Assembly (NCBI GenBank): GCA_000302695.1
Contig: AMFN01000015.1
Span: 1-64,000 of the forward strand
Length of the DNA: 64,000 bases
Source of the DNA: Enterobacteriaceae bacterium LSJC7
Lineage (GTDB): Bacteria; Pseudomonadota; Gammaproteobacteria; Enterobacterales; Enterobacteriaceae
Direction of reading: 5' to 3'
Position numbers and translations under genes: made by a program. Positions 37,780 through 49,273 of this stretch are shown here, one piece after another. The notes under the pieces were generated by a model. It ran no database searches and was not told where the DNA came from. It saw only the letters and a program-made list of their open reading frames with translations. Numbering within the stretch: position 1 is the stretch's first letter; every line of letters begins with the position of its first letter.

Positions 37780-38907
37780 ATGCAAAGCCTTTCTCCGACA
37801 TCGCGCTACCAACAGGCCCTCAGCGAGGGCAGCTACCAACCTGACGACGTCCAGCGGGAAGCTATCTCCCGCCTCAACCTTATCTGGCAGGAGTTAACCG
37901 CCAGAGATAACCCGACACCTGCCGCCAGCGGTGGGCTGATGGCGCGCTTTGGCAAGTTGCTTGGCAAGCGCGCCAGTGAGCGTGCCGAGCCGGTTCGCGG
38001 GCTATATATGTGGGGCGGCGTAGGGCGCGGCAAAACGTGGTTGATGGACATGTTTTTCCAGAGTATTCCGGGCGAGCGCAAGCTCAGGCTGCATTTCCAC
38101 CGCTTTATGCTGCGGGTGCATGAGGAATTGACCGCACTGCAAGGCCACAGCGATCCGCTGGAAATTGTGGCCGACGGGTTTAAGGCGCAGACGGACGTTA
38201 TCTGCTTTGATGAGTTTTTTGTCTCCGATATTACCGACGCCATGCTGCTGGGGAGTCTGATGCAGGCCATGTTTGCGCGTGGCATTACGCTTGTTGCCAC
38301 ATCGAACATCCCGCCGGACCAGCTATACCGTAACGGCTTGCAGCGAGCGCGTTTCTTACCTGCGATTGACGCGATTAAGCACAACTGTGACGTAATGAAC
38401 GTAGACGCAGGCATTGATTATCGCCTGCGTACGCTGACTCAGGCGCATCTGTGGCTGGCACCGTTGAACGATGACATGCGAGCGCAGATGGCAACCTTAT
38501 GGCAAGCGTTGGCGGGCACACCGGAACAACAGCCTGAAACGCTGGAGGTTAACCACCGACCGTTGCCGGTTGCTGCAAGCGCCAACCAGACGCTGGCGGT
38601 GACCTTTGCCACGCTCTGCGTGGATGCTCGCAGCCAGCATGACTATATTGCGCTTTCACGGCTGTTTCACACCGTGCTGCTTTACGATGTGCCGGTCATG
38701 ACGCCGCTGATGGAAAGCGAGGCGCGGCGCTTTATTGCGCTGGTGGATGAGTTTTATGAGCGCCACGTGAAGCTGGTGGTGCTGGCGCAGGCGCCGCTGC
38801 TTGAGATTTACCAGGGGGAGCGGCTGAAGTTTGAGTTCCAGCGCTGCCTGTCGCGTTTGCAGGAGATGCAGAGCGAGGATTACCTGCAACTCCCCCACAT
38901 GCCATGA
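37780..38907 (+). CDS. zapE: cell division ATPase ZapE
   Basis: An AAA+-like ATPase of the AFG1 family that acts on FtsZ rings under low oxygen or during late division. 375 residues, the E. coli length. Walker A is GGVGRGKTWLMDMF (about 85-98), Walker B is VICFDEFFV (about 145-153), and sensor segment TLVATSNIPPDQLY follows. The stop codon at 38905-38907 falls at the edge of a long palindrome (38906-39045), which would lie in the mRNA 3' end. Confidence 0.95.
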   Translation: MQSLSPTSRYQQALSEGSYQPDDVQREAISRLNLIWQELTARDNPTPAASGGLMARFGKLLGKRASERAEPVRGLYMWGGVGRGKTWLMDMFFQSIPGERKLRLHFHRFMLRVHEELTALQGHSDPLEIVADGFKAQTDVICFDEFFVSDITDAMLLGSLMQAMFARGITLVATSNIPPDQLYRNGLQRARFLPAIDAIKHNCDVMNVDAGIDYRLRTLTQAHLWLAPLNDDMRAQMATLWQALAGTPEQQPETLEVNHRPLPVAASANQTLAVTFATLCVDARSQHDYIALSRLFHTVLLYDVPVMTPLMESEARRFIALVDEFYERHVKLVVLAQAPLLEIYQGERLKFEFQRCLSRLQEMQSEDYLQLPHMP

Positions 38908-39045
38908 CCGACAGCATCAAACTATTTTACTTGCCAGTCTGGCCCCGGGCAGTGCTCGCAATCCTCACGTACTTCAGTACGCTGTGGTTGCTGCGCGCTG
39001 GCCGTAGCCAGGCTGGCTGCGACAATAACGTTTGATGATGCCGGT
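38906..39045. repeat. 140-bp imperfect palindrome of unknown family
   Basis: The left arm (GACCGACAGCATCAAAC onward) pairs with the right arm (GTTTGATGATGCCGGTC) and the match continues inward with gaps (TCTGG/CCAGG, CGCAA/TTGCTG) to a central hairpin CGTAC-TTCA-GTACG at about 38976. It is non-coding and directly abuts the ERIC element. It has the size and form of an enterobacterial intergenic repeat but I cannot name it. Confidence 0.75.
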
Positions 39046-39172
39046 CGATACCCGTCATACTTCGCACCACAGGTGCGGTTGCTGCACTTACTCGCCCGGT
39101 CACTTACTTAAGTCCGCTCCCGGGTCTCGTGCGTTTGCCGCCTTCCTGTGGCACGAATTATTTAGGGTATCG
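39046..39172. repeat. ERIC element (enterobacterial repetitive intergenic consensus)
   Basis: 127 bp, the standard ERIC length. The termini are inverted repeats (CGATACCCGTCATACTTCG at the left and the reverse complement of CACGAATTATTTAGGGTATCG's left part at the right), and the centre carries the ERIC core CGGTCACTTACTTAAGT and GCTCCCGGG. It lies between zapE and the rplM promoter and would form a long stem-loop if transcribed. Confidence 0.9.
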
Positions 39173-39257
39173 CAGTAGCTGGCTTAAAATTATTTGCCGC
39201 GATGGGGCAGAAAAGCCCGGTGCGTACAGCCGCTCCCGCCTTAACAGTAAAAAGGAG

Positions 39258-39286
39258 TCGATCTTTATCTGCGACTTCTCTATAAT
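39258..39286 (+). promoter_or_regulatory. rplM-rpsI promoter
   Basis: A perfect -10 TATAAT at 39281-39286 with a poor -35 (TCGATC) at 17 bp spacing and a GC-rich discriminator CCTGCGACC, in keeping with a growth-rate-controlled ribosomal protein promoter. The ATG is about 155 nt downstream. Confidence 0.7.
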
Positions 39287-39292
39287 CCTGCG

Positions 39293-40286
<994 letters not shown>

Positions 40287-40311
40287 TTGTCTCTGTACAA
40301 TTTGCGGAAAA

Positions 40312-40336
40312 ACCCGGCCTCAGCGCCGGGTTTTTT
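40312..40336 (+). terminator. rplM-rpsI terminator
   Basis: Stem ACCCGGC/GCCGGGT with a short loop and six T. The following 260 bases up to sspA contain the sspA promoter and leader, in which I can place no clear -35/-10 pair. Confidence 0.9.
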
Positions 40337-40595
40337 GTGGTGAGGAGTTTTGCTGATAGACGTGCTTTTCGTGCAAACCATCGCGCTTTTGCATCAAATC
40401 CGCAAATCCCTTCCCCACATGTTGCGTAAAATCTGGTAAACTATCATCCAATTTTCTGCCCAAATGCCGGTAACTGTTCACGTTTTGCCATACATGAGAC
40501 GTGCTACAGGGTTACTGACAGGGAAGGGCGCTTAAATACGCCGGTGCTGGTTGCGACTGGCAGCTGTATTTTTCTGAATATACCTGGAGGTTGTC

Positions 40596-41237
40596 ATGGC
40601 TGTCGCTGCCAACAAACGTTCGGTAATGACTCTGTTTTCTGGTCCTGTTGATATCTATAGCCATCAGGTACGTATTGTTTTGGCCGAAAAAGGCGTCAGC
40701 TTTGAGATTGAACACGTTGAGATGGATAACCTCCCTCAGGACCTGATCGATCTTAATCCGAGCCAGAGCGTACCCACCCTGGTTGACCGGGAGCTGACAC
40801 TGTGGGAATCCCGCATCATCATGGAGTACCTTGATGAGCGTTTCCCGCACCCGCCGCTGATGCCGGTTTACCCGGTAGCGCGTGGTGAAAGTCGCCTTTA
40901 TATGCACCGTATTGAAAAAGACTGGTATTCACTGATGAATGTCATTCGCAACGGGAGCAATCAGGAAGCGGAAGCGGCGCGTAAGCAGCTGCGTGAAGAG
41001 TTGCTGGCGATTGCGCCGGTCTTCACTCAGAAGCCGTATTTCCTGAGTGATGAATTTAGTCTGGTTGACTGCTACCTGGCACCGCTGCTGTGGCGTTTGC
41101 CGCAGCTGGGCATTGAGCTGAGCGGAGCAGGTTCAAAAGAGCTGAAAGGCTATATGACTCGCGTATTTGAGCGTGATTCATTCCTGGCGTCCCTGACGGA
41201 GCCTGAGCGTGAAATGCGTCTGCAGGGCCGGGGCTAA
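40596..41237 (+). CDS. sspA: stringent starvation protein A
   Basis: A glutathione-transferase-fold protein that binds RNA polymerase with sigma 70 and supports acid resistance and stationary-phase survival, partly by lowering H-NS; it was first known as a phage P1 late activator. 213 residues (E. coli 212). A thioredoxin-like N-terminal domain (about 10-85) and a helical domain (about 92-205) are present; the surface motif around PHPPLMPVYPVARGESRLYM holds residues needed for activity. It is not expected to act as a glutathione transferase. CTGGAGG precedes the ATG; sspB follows 5 nt later. Confidence 0.96.
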   Translation: MAVAANKRSVMTLFSGPVDIYSHQVRIVLAEKGVSFEIEHVEMDNLPQDLIDLNPSQSVPTLVDRELTLWESRIIMEYLDERFPHPPLMPVYPVARGESRLYMHRIEKDWYSLMNVIRNGSNQEAEAARKQLREELLAIAPVFTQKPYFLSDEFSLVDCYLAPLLWRLPQLGIELSGAGSKELKGYMTRVFERDSFLASLTEPEREMRLQGRG

Positions 41238-41242
41238 GGCTG

Positions 41243-41734
41243 ATGGAGATTTCGCAGCTGACGCCGCGCCGTCCGTATTTGCTGCGCGCGTTTTATGACT
41301 GGCTGCTGGATAACCAGCTTACGCCGCACCTGGTGGTGGACGTGACGCTGCCGGGTGTCAATGTGCCGATGGAGTACGCTCGTGATGGGCAGATAGTGCT
41401 CAACATCGCGCCGCGCGCCGTGGGAAATCTGGATCTGGCAAACGACGAAGTGCGTTTTAACGCGCGCTTCGGCGGTGTACCGCGCCAGGTTAACGTGCCC
41501 ATGTCTGCCGTGCTGGCAATTTATGCGCGTGAAAACGGCGCCGGGACCATGTTTGAACCGGAAACGGGCTATGACGAAGAGGTTCCAGAGTTGCTGGAAT
41601 CCGGCGAAGAAGAGCCTGGTAACCTGATGTCGGTTATCGACGGCGATCGCCCGGATCAGGATGACGAAAACGATCCGGATGACGAGCCGCCACCGCCGCG
41701 CGGTGGGCGCCCGACGCTAAGAGTTGTAAAATAA
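41243..41734 (+). CDS. sspB: ClpXP adaptor SspB
   Basis: Delivers ssrA-tagged proteins (and RseA fragments) to the ClpXP protease. 163 residues (E. coli 165). A folded substrate-binding domain (about 1-112), then an acidic flexible tail (about 115-150), and the C-terminal ClpX-binding motif GGRPTLRVVK. The mid-tail differs most from E. coli, as expected for a linker. Second gene of sspAB, closed by a terminator at 41740. Confidence 0.96.
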   Translation: MEISQLTPRRPYLLRAFYDWLLDNQLTPHLVVDVTLPGVNVPMEYARDGQIVLNIAPRAVGNLDLANDEVRFNARFGGVPRQVNVPMSAVLAIYARENGAGTMFEPETGYDEEVPELLESGEEEPGNLMSVIDGDRPDQDDENDPDDEPPPPRGGRPTLRVVK

Positions 41735-41739
41735 TCTAA

Positions 41740-41765
41740 CGGAGCCAGCAGGCTCCGTTTTTTTT
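41740..41765 (+). terminator. sspAB terminator
   Basis: A 7-bp stem CGGAGCC/GGCTCCG with an AGCA loop and eight T. Confidence 0.92.
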
Positions 41766-41869
41766 CCCTGTTTTTGAACTGAATGCCTGGAATGTGTTTT
41801 TCTGCGCCGCATTATCCTGCTTCGTGTATTAGTCTTTGATTCATAAAGCGCAAGCGAGGAGGAGATAAC

Positions 41870-43237
41870 GTGACGAACCCAACGTTAAAAAACGCCGGAT
41901 ACACGCTGTTAGCCGCCTGCGGGCTGATGATTTCTGCACCGGCACTGGCGCTACCGGGCAGTTTCCCGGTTGGGACGACGTACTACAACCCTGAAAAAGC
42001 CTGGAACGGCTATGTGTTATTCCCCGGCGGCGACCGCCAGACCCACCTGATTGATATGAATGGCAACGAAGTGCATCGCTGGAAGTTCGAGAGCTTCCCG
42101 CCCTGGCCTGTTGTCGACAACGCTTCGCAGGGCCGTGTACTGGTGCAACTGGAACGGCGCCAGAGCCCTGACAAACTGGCAAATCCGGGCAACGGCATGC
42201 TTAATGCGTCCGTAGGTGAAGTGGACTGGGAGGGCAATGTTGTCTGGCGCTACGGCAGCCAGCTGGCACCGCTGCACCAGCATCACGATATGCGCAGGCT
42301 CCCCAATGGCAACACGCTGCTCATGACGGCAAAATTGCGCCGCATTCCAGGCTTTAGCTACCGGGTGATTGATAACGGCGTCGAGGAAATCACGCCAGAT
42401 GGCCGTTCTATCTGGCGCTGGTCTGCGGCCGACAGCATCAACCAGCTTGGATTCAGCAAGCAGCAAATTGCGGCCATTAAAAAGACCCGCGATCCCGATT
42501 TCCTGCATTTCAATACCGCCGCACCGCTTGGCGAAAACCACTGGTATGACGAAGGTGACAGCCGCTTCGCGCCTGATAATATTCTGGTCAATTCACGCAA
42601 CGGTAACGTCGCTGCCATTATTGATAAGCAAACTCGCCGCGTGGTCTGGCGCATCGGACCAGTCCTGCCGCCGCTGAAGATGGGCGCACCGTTGCCCAGG
42701 ACGCTGGACCAAACCATTGGCGCGCACGATGTCCATATGATTGGCAAAGGTCTGCCAGGGGCGGGCAACATTCTGATATTTGATAACCAGGGGAACGCCG
42801 GTTTCCCGCCCTCGCAACAGGGTTTTTTCTCAGCCTCGCGCGTGATTGAAGTCAATCCGCAGACCCGGCAGATTGTCTGGGAATATACCGCAGAGCAGTC
42901 GGGTCTGCCGGTCTGGAGTTTCTACAGCGCCTTTATCAGTAACGCCCAGCGGCTGCCAAACGGCAATACGCTCATTAATGAAGGGCAGAGCGGTCGCCTG
43001 TTCCAGGTCACGCCCAAAGGTGAAATCGTGTGGGAGTACATAAGCCCGTTCTTTGGCCGCTCAATGGAGCAGGACAACTATGTCACCAATCAGGTTTACC
43101 GGGCGCTGATGGTAGATTACGGCTGGGCACCCGCCGGTACGCCGCGTAGCGAAACGCCGGTACAGGCTGATTGTGCTAAGTATCCGGCGGCACCAGGCTG
43201 TATTGATAAACTGCTCAAGGAAACAACATCGCGATAA
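41870..43237 (+). CDS. arylsulfotransferase-family (ASST-like) periplasmic protein
   Basis: 455 residues: a signal peptide (about 1-28, SAPALA then LPG) and a beta-propeller with repeated blade motifs, LPNGNTL at 144-150 and 362-368 and W-containing strands such as GNVVWRYG, RRVVWRIG, RQIVWEYT and GEIVWEYI. This fits the arylsulfotransferase (ASST) superfamily, members of which move sulfate between phenols. Histidines that might act are in HQHHD (136-139), DFLHFN (213) and GAHDVHM (286, 289); at the LPNGNTL blade near 350-356 the sequence is SFYSAFI without a His. Cys435 and Cys444 may form a disulfide. The start is GTG with GAGGAGGAG. It is shorter than classical AssT (about 600), and no dsbL/dsbI pair is adjacent, so activity is uncertain. 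Confidence 0.75.
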   Translation: MTNPTLKNAGYTLLAACGLMISAPALALPGSFPVGTTYYNPEKAWNGYVLFPGGDRQTHLIDMNGNEVHRWKFESFPPWPVVDNASQGRVLVQLERRQSPDKLANPGNGMLNASVGEVDWEGNVVWRYGSQLAPLHQHHDMRRLPNGNTLLMTAKLRRIPGFSYRVIDNGVEEITPDGRSIWRWSAADSINQLGFSKQQIAAIKKTRDPDFLHFNTAAPLGENHWYDEGDSRFAPDNILVNSRNGNVAAIIDKQTRRVVWRIGPVLPPLKMGAPLPRTLDQTIGAHDVHMIGKGLPGAGNILIFDNQGNAGFPPSQQGFFSASRVIEVNPQTRQIVWEYTAEQSGLPVWSFYSAFISNAQRLPNGNTLINEGQSGRLFQVTPKGEIVWEYISPFFGRSMEQDNYVTNQVYRALMVDYGWAPAGTPRSETPVQADCAKYPAAPGCIDKLLKETTSR

Positions 43238-43292
43238 GTCGTGCTCTGCACCAGTTATCGCGGCGCGGATAATGACTGGGGCAACAATGAGT

Positions 43293-43319
43293 AAGGGGAG
43301 CGATGGCTCCCCTTTTGTT
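43293..43319 (+). terminator. terminator after the arylsulfotransferase-family gene
   Basis: A 9-bp stem AAGGGGAGC/GCTCCCCTT with a GATG loop, followed by TTTGTTTTT. Confidence 0.88.
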
Positions 43320-43352
43320 TTTGTGGCTCAGGCTTAGACAGGAAAAGCGCTC

Positions 43353-43382
43353 GATAACAGCCGCCTGCTGGCGGCTGTTATC
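43353..43382 (-). terminator. 13-bp perfect hairpin after gltD
   Basis: GATAACAGCCGCC/GGCGGCTGTTATC with a 4-nt loop, 5 nt after the gltD stop on the minus strand. No long T-run follows (GAGCGCTTTTCC), so it may combine partial termination with protection of the mRNA end. Confidence 0.65.
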
Positions 43383-43387
43383 CGCAA

Positions 43388-44815
<1,428 letters not shown>

Positions 44816-47800
44816 TTACTGTGCCTGCACCCGCAGCTCGGCTGCGGAACGACTGCGGTGACCTAACAACGCTTTGACATCACTGGACTTTGGTTTTACC
44901 AGCGCAAATTTCGCGGCAAACGTCGGCCAGTTGGCGAGGATCTCTTCGCCGCGCTGCGAGCCGGTAAGCTGCACGTGCTCGGTGATAAGACCGCGCAGAT
45001 GCTCTTCGTGAATGGGCAGCTCTTCAACGCCCAGCACTTCTACCAGCTCCGGGTTAACGCGCTTGCTGAACTCGCCGTCCTCGTCGAGCACGTAAGCAAA
45101 GCCACCGGTCATGCCTGCACCGAAGTTAACGCCCGTTTTGCCAAGCACGCAGACGATACCGCCGGTCATGTACTCGCAGCCGTTATCACCAATGCCTTCG
45201 ACCACGGTGATAGCACCGGAGTTACGTACGGCAAAGCGCTCACCCGCGCGGCCTGAGGCATACAGACGCCCGCCCGTTGCACCATACAGACAGGTGTTGC
45301 CGATAATACTGGCATCGCAGCTGCGAAACGCCGAGCCAACCGGTGGGCGCACCGCAATAAGGCCACCCGCCATGCCTTTGCCAACGTAGTCGTTAGCGTC
45401 CCCGGTCAGGAACAACTCAACGCCACCGGCGTTCCACACGCCGAAGCTCTGCCCGGCCGTACCGCTAAAGTGAGCGCGAATCGGGTCAGCCGCCAGCCCC
45501 TGGTCACCGTGCTTGCCAGCGATGTAGCCAGACAGCGTGGCACCGACAGAGCGGTCGGTATTACGGATATCAAACCACAGCGTTTTGCTCTGGCGTTCGT
45601 CAACAAACGGCTGTGCCTGTTTGAGCAGTTGGCGGTTCAGCTCACCGTTATCAAATGACGGGTTGCTCTCGGTGCAGTGCACCGCCTTGCCCGCCAGCGG
45701 TTCAACCGTTTCCAGCAGTTTCGACAGTTCAAGTTTCTGCTGTTTAGCGGTGAAGCCTTCAAGCTCTTTGAGCAGGTCAGTGCGACCTATGAGATCCACC
45801 AGCCGCTTCACCCCCAACAGTGCCATTAACTCGCGGGTTTCGCGGGCGATAAATTCAAAGTAATTGGTCACTTTGAACGGCAAGCCGTGGTAGTGATTTT
45901 TACGCAGTTTGTCATCCTGGGTTGCTACACCGGTCGCGCAGTTGTTCAAATGGCAGATGCGCAGGTATTTACAGCCCAGCGCCACCATCGGCCCGGTACC
46001 AAAGCCGAAGCTCTCTGCGCCGAGGATGGCCGCTTTAATGATATCCAGACCGGTTTTCAGGCCACCGTCCACCTGCAGGCGAATTTTGTGGCGTAAGCCG
46101 TTTGCCACCAGCGCCTGCTGGGTTTCCACCAGCCCCAACTCCCACGGGCAACCGGCGTATTTCACCGAGGTCAGCGGGCTGGCGCCGGTGCCGCCGTCAT
46201 AACCGGCGATGGTTATCAGGTCGGCGTAGGCTTTGGCAACGCCGGTGGCGATGGTGCCAACGCCAGGCTCAGACACCAGTTTCACGGAAATCATCGCCTG
46301 CGGATTCACCTGCTTGAGGTCGAAAATCAGCTGCGCGAGGTCTTCGATAGAGTAAATATCGTGGTGCGGCGGCGGTGAAATCAGCGTCACGCCAGGCACC
46401 GAATAGCGCAGTTTGGCAATGTATGGCGTGACCTTATCGCCTGGCAGCTGGCCACCTTCACCGGGTTTCGCACCCTGGGCGACTTTAATCTGGATAACAT
46501 CCGCGTTAACCAGGTAAGCCGGGGTGACGCCGAAGCGGCCTGAGGCGACCTGCTTGATGCGCGAGACTTTGTTGGTGCCGTAGCGCGCCGGATCTTCACC
46601 GCCTTCGCCGGAGTTAGAGAATCCGCCGATGCTGTTCATGGCTTCGGCCAGCGACTCATGCGCCTCCGGGCTGAGTGCACCAATGGACATTGCTGCGGTA
46701 TCAAAACGCTTGAACAGTTCGCTGGCAGGCTCGACGTGCTCCACGCTGATAGCTTCACCCTGCGGGTTCAGCGCCAGCAGGTCGCGCAGCGTGGCTGCCG
46801 GGCGTTCGTTAACCAGCGTTGCATATTGCTGATAGTCGCTGTACTCACCGCTCTGCACCGCTTTTTGCAGGGTTTGCACCACGTCCGGGTTATAGGCGTG
46901 ATATTCACCACCGTGCACGTATTTGAGCAGGCCACCGGCATCCAGCGGCTTACGCACCAGCCAGGCGCGCTTCGACAGGTTCAGCAAATCCTGCTGGAAA
47001 TCGCTGAAGCTGGCGCCACCGATACGGCTGACCACGCCCTGGAAGCACAGGTCCGATAGCTCACGGTGCAGGCCCACGGCTTCGAACAGGCGCGAGCAGC
47101 GGTAGGAGGCGATGGTTGAGATGCCCATTTTGGACATGATTTTATACAGACCTTTATTGATGCCGTTGCGATAGTTCAGCATCACCGCGCGGTAGTCTTT
47201 GGCTATCGTGCCGGCATCCACCATGCGCGCCAGCGTTTCGTAGGCCAGGTACGGGTAAATCGCCGTTGCGCCAAAGCCTAACAGCACGGCGAAGTGGTGC
47301 GGATCGCGTGCGCTGGCGGTTTCAACAATGATGTTGGCGTCACAGCGCAGGCTTTTCTCAACCAGGCGCGTCTGAATCGCGCCGACCGCCATCGGAGCCG
47401 GAACAGGCAGGCGGTTTTTGCCAATGTTGCGGTCTGACAGCACCAACAGCACGGTGCCTGCACGCACCATACGTTCGGCCTCGTCGCACAGCGCTTTAAC
47501 GGTGCTTTCAAGGTCGGACTGGGTCACGTCAAAGGTAATATCCAGTACGTCGGCGCGGTAATACTCTTCTTTAAGCGTCGTGAGTTGGTTGAAGTCGGAG
47601 TACAGCAGAATGGGCGATTTGAAGCTCAGGCGGTGTGCCTGGCCTTCGGCCTCGCAGAACACGTTCATTTCACGCCCGATGCTGGTGGCAAGCGACATCA
47701 CGTGCGCTTCACGCAGCGGATCGATGGGCGGGTTAGTGACCTGGGCAAACTGCTGGCGGAAATAGTCGTAAATGATGCGCGGCTGGCTGGAGAGCACGGC

Positions 47801-49273
47801 AAATGGCGTATCATCACCCATTGAGCCGGTCGCTTCCTGGCCGTTTTCACCCAGCACGCGGATAACGGTATCCAGCTCCTCGGCGCTGTAGTTGAACTGC
47901 TTCTGGTAGCTTGCCAGCAGGTCGTCATCCATTGCACGCATGCCGACGCGCTCGTCCGGCAAGTCTTCAAACGGCACCAGGCGGCGCACGTTCTTTTCCA
48001 TCCACTCTTTATACGGATGGCGGCTCTTAAGGTCGTGGTCCGTTTCTGCCGAATGCAGGATGCGGCCGCTGCGGGTGTCAATCACCATTAACTCACCAGG
48101 ACCGACGCGACCTTTTTCCACCACTTCGTCTGGTTGATAGTCCCAGATGCCCACTTCAGAGGCGCAGGTGATGAGCTTGTCTTTGGTGATAACGTAGCGC
48201 GCCGGGCGCAGGCCGTTACGGTCAAGGTTACAGGCTGCAAAATGGCCGTCAGACATTACGATGCCTGCCGGACCATCCCACGGCTCCATGTGCATGGAGT
48301 TAAAGTCAAAGAAGGCGCGCAGTTCCGGGTCCATCTGCGGGTTGTTCTGCCAGGCCGGTGGCACCAGCAGGCGCATGGCGCGCACGATATCCATGCCGCC
48401 TGCGAGCATCAGTTCCAGCATGTTATCGAGCGAGCTGGAGTCGGAGCCGGTTTCGTTGACAAACGGCGCAGCGTCCTGCAAATCAGGGATCAGCGGCGTT
48501 TTAAATTTATAGGTACGGGCGCGCGCCCACTGGCGGTTACCGGTGATGGTATTGATTTCGCCGTTGTGCGCCAGATAGCGGAACGGCTGTGCCAGCGGCC
48601 AGCGTGGCACGGTGTTGGTGGAAAAGCGCTGGTGGAACAGGCAAATCGCCGACTCCAGACGCAGATCCGCGAGATCCAGATAAAAGCGCGGCAGATCGGC
48701 GGCCATGCACAGGCCTTTATAAATGTTCACCAGATTCGACAGGCTGCACACATAGAAATCGCGCTCTTCAATGCGCTTTTCGATGCGGCGACGGGCGATG
48801 AACAGGCGGCGCTCCATATCGCGCGGACGCCAGCCCGCCGGGGCGTTGACAAAAATCTGCTCAATGCGGGGCAGGGAGGAAAGGGCAATTTCACCAAGGA
48901 CTTCGGTATTAGTTGGCACTTCACGCCAGCCGACAATAGACAGCGTTTCACGCTGTAATTCTTCTTCGACAATTTTACGGCAGGCGCTTGCAGCGTCGTT
49001 ATCTTTGCTCAGGAAGATCATGCCAACGGCGTAGTTTTTGGCAAGACGCCAGCCGCGCTCTTCGGCGACCAGGCGGAAGAAACGATCGGGTTTTTGCAGC
49101 AACAGGCCGCAGCCGTCGCCGGTTTTGCCATCGGCGAGGATGGCGCCACGGTGCTGCATACGGGCCAGTGCATGAATGGCCGTGCGCACAACTTTGTGGC
49201 TGGGTTCGCCTTCTATGTGGGCGATCAGGCCGAAACCACAGTTATCCCTCTCAAGGGATTTATCGTACAACAT
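44816..49273 (-). CDS. gltB: glutamate synthase (NADPH) large subunit
   Basis: Transfers the glutamine amide nitrogen to 2-oxoglutarate, making two glutamates. The ATG at 49273 (MLYDKSLERDN) has GGGGAGG upstream and gives 1485 residues (E. coli 1486). An 11-residue propeptide should be removed to expose the catalytic Cys12 (CGFGLIAH), the N-terminal nucleophile of the amidotransferase domain (to about 430). A central domain, the FMN-binding synthase domain, the 3Fe-4S cysteine motif CKYLRICHLNNC and a C-terminal beta-helix (GXXG repeats, about 1230-1450) follow. The CRP-like site at 49642 lies upstream; Lrp control is known in E. coli. Confidence 0.97.
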   Translation of the reverse strand: MLYDKSLERDNCGFGLIAHIEGEPSHKVVRTAIHALARMQHRGAILADGKTGDGCGLLLQKPDRFFRLVAEERGWRLAKNYAVGMIFLSKDNDAASACRKIVEEELQRETLSIVGWREVPTNTEVLGEIALSSLPRIEQIFVNAPAGWRPRDMERRLFIARRRIEKRIEERDFYVCSLSNLVNIYKGLCMAADLPRFYLDLADLRLESAICLFHQRFSTNTVPRWPLAQPFRYLAHNGEINTITGNRQWARARTYKFKTPLIPDLQDAAPFVNETGSDSSSLDNMLELMLAGGMDIVRAMRLLVPPAWQNNPQMDPELRAFFDFNSMHMEPWDGPAGIVMSDGHFAACNLDRNGLRPARYVITKDKLITCASEVGIWDYQPDEVVEKGRVGPGELMVIDTRSGRILHSAETDHDLKSRHPYKEWMEKNVRRLVPFEDLPDERVGMRAMDDDLLASYQKQFNYSAEELDTVIRVLGENGQEATGSMGDDTPFAVLSSQPRIIYDYFRQQFAQVTNPPIDPLREAHVMSLATSIGREMNVFCEAEGQAHRLSFKSPILLYSDFNQLTTLKEEYYRADVLDITFDVTQSDLESTVKALCDEAERMVRAGTVLLVLSDRNIGKNRLPVPAPMAVGAIQTRLVEKSLRCDANIIVETASARDPHHFAVLLGFGATAIYPYLAYETLARMVDAGTIAKDYRAVMLNYRNGINKGLYKIMSKMGISTIASYRCSRLFEAVGLHRELSDLCFQGVVSRIGGASFSDFQQDLLNLSKRAWLVRKPLDAGGLLKYVHGGEYHAYNPDVVQTLQKAVQSGEYSDYQQYATLVNERPAATLRDLLALNPQGEAISVEHVEPASELFKRFDTAAMSIGALSPEAHESLAEAMNSIGGFSNSGEGGEDPARYGTNKVSRIKQVASGRFGVTPAYLVNADVIQIKVAQGAKPGEGGQLPGDKVTPYIAKLRYSVPGVTLISPPPHHDIYSIEDLAQLIFDLKQVNPQAMISVKLVSEPGVGTIATGVAKAYADLITIAGYDGGTGASPLTSVKYAGCPWELGLVETQQALVANGLRHKIRLQVDGGLKTGLDIIKAAILGAESFGFGTGPMVALGCKYLRICHLNNCATGVATQDDKLRKNHYHGLPFKVTNYFEFIARETRELMALLGVKRLVDLIGRTDLLKELEGFTAKQQKLELSKLLETVEPLAGKAVHCTESNPSFDNGELNRQLLKQAQPFVDERQSKTLWFDIRNTDRSVGATLSGYIAGKHGDQGLAADPIRAHFSGTAGQSFGVWNAGGVELFLTGDANDYVGKGMAGGLIAVRPPVGSAFRSCDASIIGNTCLYGATGGRLYASGRAGERFAVRNSGAITVVEGIGDNGCEYMTGGIVCVLGKTGVNFGAGMTGGFAYVLDEDGEFSKRVNPELVEVLGVEELPIHEEHLRGLITEHVQLTGSQRGEEILANWPTFAAKFALVKPKSSDVKALLGHRSRSAAELRVQAQ

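Noticed and set aside
48134-48958. 274-codon open frame opposite gltB
   Set aside because: Antisense shadow of the amidotransferase domain.
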